In this document: positions 1-6,200 of the stretch, piece after piece
How the letters are laid out: the number at the start of each line of letters is the position of its first letter
How positions within the stretch are numbered: the first letter of the stretch is position 1
Origin: Lysobacterales bacterium UBA2790
GTDB lineage: Bacteria; Pseudomonadota; Gammaproteobacteria; Xanthomonadales; Xanthomonadaceae
DNA length: 17,669 nucleotides
NCBI GenBank assembly: GCA_002352135.1
Contig: DEHW01000063.1
Coordinates: 1-17,669 of the forward strand
Direction of reading: 5' to 3'
Position numbers and translations under genes: made by a program
The notes under the pieces: model-generated
The model's database searches: none
Seen by the model: only the letters and a program-made list of their open reading frames with translations
Told to the model about the DNA's origin: nothing

Positions 1-1
1 T

Positions 2-373
2 CTGCTTGAACAACTGGCGCAACCCGCGCTGCGCAATCCGTTGGTGATCGGAGGCGATGTGCACGCCTCGGTGGTCTGCGATGTGAAACGCGATGCCCGT
101 GCAGACAGCAAGGCGGTCGCAGCCGAAGTCTGCGGCACCTCCATCGCATCGCAAGGCTGGCCGCAGGCACATTACGACGAGCTGCGTCCGGTCAATCCGC
201 ATCTGCAGCACGTTCGCAGTGACCAGCGTGGCTACGCCCTGTTCGAACTAAGCCGCAAGGACGCCCAGGTCGCGCTTCGGGTCGTGGAAAGCGTCAAACA
301 GCCCGAATCGCCGATCAGCACGCAGGCCCGATTCCACATGGAAGATGGCGTTCGCGGCATCCGCCCCGCCTGA
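2..373 (+). CDS. PhoD-like alkaline phosphatase, C-terminal fragment (5' end outside window)
   Basis: The open frame runs in from the left edge, so the start is missing and about 123 C-terminal residues are visible. They begin LLEQLAQPALRNPLVIGGDVHAS. The GGDVHAS segment, the later EVCGTSIAS, the NPHLQHVRSDQRGYALFEL stretch and the final ARFHMEDG match the C-terminal end of the PhoD-like metallophosphatase family (seen by recall, not by search). In that family the GD-H residues of the GGDVH motif bind the active-site metal, and the enzymes are exported, usually by Tat, to release phosphate from phosphodiesters or monoesters. Export cannot be checked here because the N-terminus is absent. A hairpin follows 16 bases after the stop. 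No neighbour gives further functional context. Confidence 0.85.
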   Translation: MLEQLAQPALRNPLVIGGDVHASVVCDVKRDARADSKAVAAEVCGTSIASQGWPQAHYDELRPVNPHLQHVRSDQRGYALFELSRKDAQVALRVVESVKQPESPISTQARFHMEDGVRGIRPA

Positions 374-388
374 GTCAGGTCAATTTCG

Positions 389-413
389 CAGAGCGAACAA
401 TGGCTTCGCTCTG
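389..413 (+). terminator. Hairpin downstream of phoD-like gene
   Basis: CAGAGCGAA and TTCGCTCTG form a perfect 9-bp stem around a 7-base loop, 15 bases after the phosphatase stop. There is no real T-tract behind it (only ATCAATTT), so it may be a weak terminator or an mRNA-end stabiliser. The left arm also takes part in a competing small hairpin, TTCGC-AGA-GCGAA at 385-397. Confidence 0.5.
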
Positions 414-425
414 TGATCAATTTGA

Positions 426-454
426 CGGACAACTCCAACCTGGCTGGGCATACT
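426..454 (+). promoter_or_regulatory. Possible sigma-70 promoter of the acyl-CoA dehydrogenase gene
   Basis: CGGACA (426-431) and CATACT (449-454) are each 4 of 6 matches to the -35 and -10 consensus and are 17 bases apart. Transcription would start near 461, directly beside the palindrome at 464-481. The match is weak, and the main support is its position relative to that palindrome. Confidence 0.25.
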
Positions 455-463
455 CCGCGCCGA

Positions 464-481
464 CCATACCGAACGGTATGG
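464..481. promoter_or_regulatory. Palindromic operator candidate upstream of the acyl-CoA dehydrogenase gene
   Basis: CCATACCGAACGGTATGG has two 8-bp arms in perfect inverted repeat around a central AA. It ends 22 bases before the ATG at 504. Its length, its ACCG..CGGT core and its place just upstream of an acyl-CoA dehydrogenase gene are what one expects of a dimeric TetR-family repressor site. No regulator gene is in the window, so the cognate protein is unknown. Confidence 0.5.
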
Positions 482-503
482 ATGACCTCCACGGAGACAT
501 GGC

Positions 504-2291
504 ATGCCGATCTACAACGCTCCCCTGCGCGACCAGCGTTTCGTTCTTTTTGAACTGCTGGACAGTGAAAACGAACTGAAGTCTTTGCCGCCGTTCGCGG
601 AAGTGGATGCGGAAACGATCAACGCCGTGCTGGAAGAAGGGGCGCGTTTCGCCAGTCAGGTGGTGCATCCACTGAACGTGGTGGGCGACAAGGAAGGCTG
701 CCGCTACGAAGGCGACGGCGTGGTCACCACACCCACGGGATTCAAGGAAGCCTATCGACAGTATGTCGAAGGCGGCTGGCCGTCGTTGTCGTCCGATCCG
801 GAATACGGCGGCCAGGGTTTGCCGATCATCCTCAACAACTCGATATACGAAATGCTCAATTCGGCCGGGCAATCCTGGCTGATGTATGCCGGGCTTTCGC
901 ACGGTGCGTATGCGTGCATCCGCGAGCACGGCAGCGATGCGCAGAAGGCGCTGTATCTGCCGAAGATCGTCAGTGGTGAATGGACCGGCACCATGTGCCT
1001 GACCGAACCGCACTGTGGCACCGACCTCGGCATTCTGCGCACCAAGGCCGAACCGAACGCCGATGGCAGCTACAACCTGACCGGCACCAAGATCTTCATT
1101 TCCGCCGGTGAGCACGACATGGCGGAAAACATCATTCACCTGGTGCTGGCGCGCTTGCCCGATGCGCCCGGTGGCACCAAAGGCATCTCGCTGTTCATCG
1201 TGCCGAAGTTCGTCCCCGACGAGAACGGTGGGGTCGGTGCCCGCAACGGCATCAAGGCGGGATCGATCGAACACAAGATGGGCATCCACGGCAACAGCAC
1301 GTGCGTGATGAACCTCGACAATGCAAAGGGCTGGCTGATTGGCGAGCCCAATCGCGGCTTGAACGCGATGTTCGTGATGATGAACGAGGCCCGCTTGGGC
1401 GTCGGCATGCAGTCACTCGGACTGGCCGAAGCCGCCTACCAGAACGCCGTCGCGTACGCGCGTGATCGTCTGCAAAGTCGATCCGCCACGGGCCCGAAGC
1501 GCCCGGACAAAGTGGCCGATCCGATCATCGTGCATCCCGATGTTCGACGCATGCTGCTGACGGCCAAGGCCTATGTCGAAGGTGGTCGTGCACTGACCAG
1601 TTGGGTGGCGCAGCAGATCGATCGCGAACTCAACCATCCCGACGCCTCGGTGCGCGCGGAATCCGCGGAACTGGTTGCCTTGCTGACGCCGATTGTCAAG
1701 GCCTTCATCACCGACAACGCGTTCGAGACCAATGTGATGATGCAGCAGGTCTTCGGCGGTCACGGCTTTATCGAGGAATGGGGCATGAGCCAGTACGTCC
1801 GCGATGCCCGCATCAACATGATCTACGAAGGCACCAATGGCATTCAGGCGCTGGATCTGCTGGCCCGCAAGGTGCTGGCCGACAACGGCGCCAAACTGCA
1901 GAAGTTCGGTGCCATCGTGCGCGACTTCGCAATGGCCAATGGCAGCGATCCGGCCATGCAGGAATTCATCGCGCCCTTGGCGGATCTGGGCGAGAAACTC
2001 GGCAAGCTGACCATGGAACTGGCCGGCAAGGCCATGCAGAACCCGGACGAAGTCGGCGCCGCTGCCGTGCCCTATCTGCGCGTGGTCGGACATCTGGTCT
2101 ACAGTTACTTCTGGGCCCGCATGGCTCGCGTGGCGCTCGACAAGCAAGGCAGCGGCGACAGCTTCTACGCCACCAAACTGCAGACGGCACGTTTCTACTT
2201 CGCCCGTTTGCTGCCGGAAACCGCCTGGCAGATTCGCGCGGCGCGGTCTGGTGCTGATGTGTTGATGGCGATGGACGAAGCGGCGTTCTGA
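504..2291 (+). CDS. Acyl-CoA dehydrogenase, long (DmdC/FadE-like) type with N- and C-terminal extensions
   Basis: The 595-residue product is a flavoprotein expected to oxidise an acyl-CoA to the trans-2-enoyl-CoA and pass electrons to ETF, the first step of beta-oxidation. It opens with MPIYNAPLRDQRFVL, the short N-terminal domain typical of the roughly 600-residue branch that includes 3-methylmercaptopropionyl-CoA dehydrogenase (DmdC). The central CLTEPHCGTDLG (from about residue 165) is the flavin/substrate-binding signature. QVFGGHGFIEEWGMSQYVRDARI leads into IYEGTNGIQALDL, whose Glu442 is the expected catalytic base. The extra C-terminal domain of about 100 residues is present. The start is fixed by GGAG at 493-496, seven bases before ATG. 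The out-of-frame ATG at 499 is not used. Substrate (fatty acyl, methylthiopropionyl or other) cannot be read from sequence. The gene stands alone, with a palindromic operator candidate upstream and a hairpin downstream. Confidence 0.93.
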   Translation: MPIYNAPLRDQRFVLFELLDSENELKSLPPFAEVDAETINAVLEEGARFASQVVHPLNVVGDKEGCRYEGDGVVTTPTGFKEAYRQYVEGGWPSLSSDPEYGGQGLPIILNNSIYEMLNSAGQSWLMYAGLSHGAYACIREHGSDAQKALYLPKIVSGEWTGTMCLTEPHCGTDLGILRTKAEPNADGSYNLTGTKIFISAGEHDMAENIIHLVLARLPDAPGGTKGISLFIVPKFVPDENGGVGARNGIKAGSIEHKMGIHGNSTCVMNLDNAKGWLIGEPNRGLNAMFVMMNEARLGVGMQSLGLAEAAYQNAVAYARDRLQSRSATGPKRPDKVADPIIVHPDVRRMLLTAKAYVEGGRALTSWVAQQIDRELNHPDASVRAESAELVALLTPIVKAFITDNAFETNVMMQQVFGGHGFIEEWGMSQYVRDARINMIYEGTNGIQALDLLARKVLADNGAKLQKFGAIVRDFAMANGSDPAMQEFIAPLADLGEKLGKLTMELAGKAMQNPDEVGAAAVPYLRVVGHLVYSYFWARMARVALDKQGSGDSFYATKLQTARFYFARLLPETAWQIRAARSGADVLMAMDEAAF

Positions 2292-2302
2292 GCCAGCTCG
2301 GT

Positions 2303-2331
2303 GACACCGCTCGCGCGTTGCGGGCGGTGTC
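2303..2331. terminator. Hairpin between two convergent genes
   Basis: GACACCGCTCGC pairs with GCGGGCGGTGTC over 12 positions, including one T-G wobble, around a GCGTT loop. It sits in the 48-base gap between the convergent acyl-CoA dehydrogenase gene and the minus-strand gene ending at 2340. It has no T-tract on either strand. A third copy of the outer arm, GACACC at 2334-2339, could compete for GGTGTC. It probably limits read-through in both directions. Confidence 0.45.
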
Positions 2332-2339
2332 AGGACACC

Positions 2340-2942
2340 TCAACGCAAAATCGACAAGGATTCCACCCAGATCACCTCGCAAGAACCCGCGCCGGAATCT
2401 TCTCGCGAAGTGGAACTGCGCCAACGCCAGCCGTCACGCGGGCGTTCCACTTCCACCAACTGACCACGCAAGGCGATCAATTGGTCTTCTTCGACCGCTT
2501 GCAACGCCTCAGCCACCTCATCGTTGGCCGCTATCAGGTGCATATTGGCACTGGACCGCACGATCTCCCTGGTCGGAATGGGCGGCCCCTCGCGGCCCCA
2601 GCGATAGTGATACCAGCGACCGGACTGGGTGATCTTCAATTTCTCCAGCACCGCACTGTCGGACATCGCCAGCCACCCCAGAGCCAAGTCCGTGGGTGCC
2701 AGTTCGGACTCGGTATCCAAGCGATAGTCCTCGCGCGAAAGCACCCTAGCCTGCAGACTGAAATCGGCCAAGGGTCGAATCACGAAATCGCCGGTTGTCC
2801 ATTCACGTGCATTGGCGGCAGGCGCTTGTCGAGGCATCTCGGTCACCCAAGCGCCCGCTTCAGTGATCGTCTTGTTGGCGTCGCAACGACGCCAACCCAA
2901 CACGACCACAATGATCAGCAGTAGCCAGACAAGCTTCGCCAT
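2340..2942 (-). CDS. Conserved hypothetical protein with N-terminal membrane anchor
   Basis: The 200-residue product starts MAKLVWLLLIIVVVLGWRRCD, a single N-terminal hydrophobic segment followed by basic residues. The remainder, about 175 residues, is soluble and probably periplasmic. The segments PLADFSLQARVLSREDYR, LAPTDLALGW, QSGRWYHYRWG, PPIP, SSANMHLIAA and the C-terminal GWRWRSS with CEVIWVE resemble a family of uncharacterised proteobacterial proteins I have seen annotated only as hypothetical; I cannot name a domain. The ATG at 2942 is chosen because GGGAG (2950-2954) lies seven bases upstream and the hydrophobic segment follows at once. A TTG at 2966 would add eight residues without a better site. 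It is divergent from the giant surface protein gene, with about 300 bases between them. Function is unknown. Confidence 0.75.
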   Translation of the reverse strand: MAKLVWLLLIIVVVLGWRRCDANKTITEAGAWVTEMPRQAPAANAREWTTGDFVIRPLADFSLQARVLSREDYRLDTESELAPTDLALGWLAMSDSAVLEKLKITQSGRWYHYRWGREGPPIPTREIVRSSANMHLIAANDEVAEALQAVEEDQLIALRGQLVEVERPRDGWRWRSSTSREDSGAGSCEVIWVESLSILR

Positions 2943-3249
2943 CCCGAATCTCCCATACGCGTCCAATCACTGGGTGAAACCGTTCGTTCACCGAGTGCAA
3001 CACTCTAGCCGACAGCGACAGGTGCGCACATGCCGGAGCAACATGACAGGCCGCGTCACTTTTCGACGATAGCAACACCAACAACGCCGCAATTCGACCA
3101 GCCGACACCGGTGGTCACGAAATGACACACACAAAGATTTGCGCGCGGCGCGGATCGTCTCTCAAAATGCTGCGAACTGGATCACAGCAACGTTGCGCAT
3201 CGTGTGTCCAGCCGCGCCATCCTGTTTCAACTTGCCCCGGGGAAAACGT
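2943..3249. other. Divergent intergenic region (307 bp)
   Basis: This must hold the promoters for the minus-strand hypothetical gene and the plus-strand giant protein gene. I see no gene in it. An inverted repeat GGTGAA-N8-TTCACC lies at 2973-2992, about 30-50 bases upstream of the hypothetical gene start, and could be an operator. On the plus strand, TTGCGC (3139-3144) with CAAAAT (3163-3168), 18 bases apart, is the best but weak sigma-70-like pair. Confidence 0.35.
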
Positions 3250-6200
3250 ATGAGACTGAGTTTGCGATGGACAGCCTTGGCATTCGCCTGCGCGTCCGCG
3301 TTGGTGTGGGCCGCACCAAGTGGCAGCCCTGCGGTCACCGGCACGGTGTTTCGTGACTTCGATGCGGATGGTGTCCAGGATCCCGCCGAGCCAGGCGTTG
3401 GCGCCGTCGCGGTTCAGTTGTTTGATGCAGGTGGCAGTTGCTCTGCCGTAGCAAACAGCAATTCCTCTGGCGCCTATTCCGTTGACAGCTCTGCCTGCAG
3501 CGGAACGGACTGGCGACTCGAATTCAGCGCGATCCCCAATGGTCTGGAACCCGGCGTGCGCAGCGGTGCGACAGCTGCAGGAACCGCCGTCGCCTTCGTC
3601 AACGCGGGTGATGTCGCCAATCTGGCGCTGAACAATCCCAACCAGTTTTGCGGCCCGTCGCCGCAGATCGTCACCAGCGTATTCATTGGCGGACAACCTT
3701 CCGGCAACCCCCTGCCCACCATTCGCACCTTCGACTATGGCGTGGGCAGTACCAACCTTGCGAATAACGACGGCGTGTCCTACCAGGACTACACGGTCAT
3801 CCACAACGCCACGTTCGATGAAACCGGTCCAACCCGCAGCTATGCGCACCATCGACGCACGAATTCGGTTCTGGCGGGCAACTACGCACGTCGCCACTCG
3901 GGCTATCGTCTGGGTGGACCGGGTACACCAGACGACAGTGGCCCGGATGGCATCTGGCTGGTCCCCTTGGAAGGCGCCGCCGCGCCGAGTCTGTTCTTCA
4001 GCGCGGACGCCGGTAGCGATGGTCACGACTACACCGCACTGCTCAACGATGTGGGTTTCTGGGACTACGTCGGCAAGTCGGGCTGGGGCAACCTTGAACT
4101 TTCCGAGGACCAGACCAAGCTCTACGCCGCCAACCTGTTTGACCGACTCATCTACGTGGTTGATGTCAATGTCGCTGGCAACAGCATCAGCGCAGGTGCG
4201 CACAGCACCATCGACATCGGCACCCAGGCACGAAGCGCCTGTGGCCTTACTGATGATGGCGCAGGCGATCCGAGTGGCGACGACAACGACTATGTGGTTG
4301 GCTTCGCCAAGGAGCACGATGGCGAGCTGTACATCGGGGTGACCTGCACCGCCGAATCTTCGCAGCTCACCACCGATCTGGAAGGATTGGTGTTTGCTGA
4401 TCTCGGCGCGGGCTATGTGCCGGTCGCCAGCATCCCGCTCGACTACCCCCGCGAATGGACCACGCGTGGTTACGACGGTGCGGTTGTTGGCGTGGAAACC
4501 CCAGCAGAATGGCTGCCCTGGACACCCGTACAACCCGCCGGCGATCCACCGCATCCGGTGGGCGAACCGGTGGTCTACGACCAGGCCTACTACCCGCAGC
4601 CTTGGCTCAGCGATATGGAAATCGCCGAGGACGGACGCATGGTCATCGGCATCAGTGATCGTGGTGGTGATCAGTTCGGCAACGACCAAGGCGCATCGAC
4701 CTGGGGCAACTTCGAAGGCGTTGCAGCCGGTGACGCGCTGGTGCTTGCGCCCGCGGGAGCCAATGCGTGGACCTTCACACCCGGCCCAACCGGCGACGAG
4801 TTTTTCAACTCGGAGTCTTACCCACTGGCACCGAATTTTCCGGGCCAGCCGCTGCACAGCGAAATCACACTCGGACACGTGGCGCACATCCCCGGCACCA
4901 ACGAGTTCCTGTTCAACGTGATGGACCCCGCACCGGCATTTGGTGCGGTTCGCAACCCCGCGGGAACGGTGGCCCATTACACCGAGTCGTGGCTGTCGGG
5001 CGGTTTGGTCTGGATGTCAGGCAGCGACGGCAGTCGCGTGCGCCACTTCATGACCTTTGGTGTGAATGAGGTCGGCACCTTCGGCAAGGCTTCCAGTGTG
5101 GGCGACGTTGAAATCATCTGCGACCCGGCGCCGCTGCAGATCGGCAACCGGGTGTTCATTGATCGCAACGGCAACAGCTTCCAGGACACCGGTGATACGG
5201 CGGTCGCGGGGGTGACCTTGACGGTCTACAGCGCTGCGGGTGTGCAGTTGGGGCGGACCACGACGGATGCGTTTGGTAATTGGACCATCAATTTCAGCCG
5301 TGGTGCGACCGATCCGTCTGCCAACGATAGCGAGGTGGTCGCGCCCGATCCGTTTGCGCAGAATGTGTTTGTGGTGGTGGATGCGAGCAATTTCTCGGGT
5401 CCGGGGGCTTTGGTCGGTAATCGCGCGGTGACGGCCAATGCCGATGCCAGTACGGGCGGCGATGGGCGTGATTCGGATGGCGTGAGCCAGGCGGTGCCGA
5501 GTGTGGGGACGGTGATCGCGGCGGCGTATGCCGTGGGTCTGCCGGGCCAGAATGATCACAACATCGATTTCGGTTTCTCGAATCTGGACTTCGGCGATTT
5601 GCCGGATGTCTACGGCACGCTTACCGCCAGCAATGGTCCGCGCCATACGATCGTTAGTGGCCTGCAGCTTGGCGCAGTGATTGATGCCGAGTTGGATGGT
5701 CAACCGCAGGCTTCTGCGCTCGGTGACGACCTCGATGTGGTGCCGGATGACGAAGAAGCCGTTAGCGTGTTTGTGATCGGGAATCTGGTTGCGGGCATAG
5801 CCAATACGGTTCCAGTCACTGTGCTCAATACGACGCCAACCAGTGCGCAGTTGTGTGGCTTCCTGGATGCCAACGCTGATGGTGATTTCGCTGATGCCGG
5901 TGAGTCGGTATCAGCCGCTGTGCCTTCCGGCACCAACGGTGCGATCAATCTCAGCTTTACACCGCCGATCACCGCGGGTGGCTTTGTGTTTGCTCGCTTC
6001 CGTCTGTCCACCGACGCAACGCCTTGTTCCCCCGTCGGGGTCGCGAACGATGGCGAGGTTGAGGACTATCAAGCACTCATCAGACGCGCCGACTTTGGCG
6101 ATTTGCCGGATACCGGCGCGGGTGTAGGCGCGGGCAACTACAACACGCTGTACGCGGACAACGGCGCTTGGCACGAAATCACCAACACGCGAACTACTCT

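Noticed and set aside
417..1289. 290-residue minus-strand frame opposite the acyl-CoA dehydrogenase gene
   Set aside because: The plus-strand product is a complete, recognised enzyme, while this frame shows only codon-mirror sequence.
2301..2924. 207-residue plus-strand frame opposite the hypothetical membrane-anchored gene
   Set aside because: The minus strand has a good ribosome site, a membrane anchor and family-like motifs. The plus frame has neither a start context nor a recognisable product.
3115..4977. 620-residue open frame on the minus strand opposite the giant gene
   Set aside because: It lies inside a gene with clear signal peptide and domains on the plus strand. Its own product has no recognisable domain, and long antisense frames are common in GC-rich repeats.
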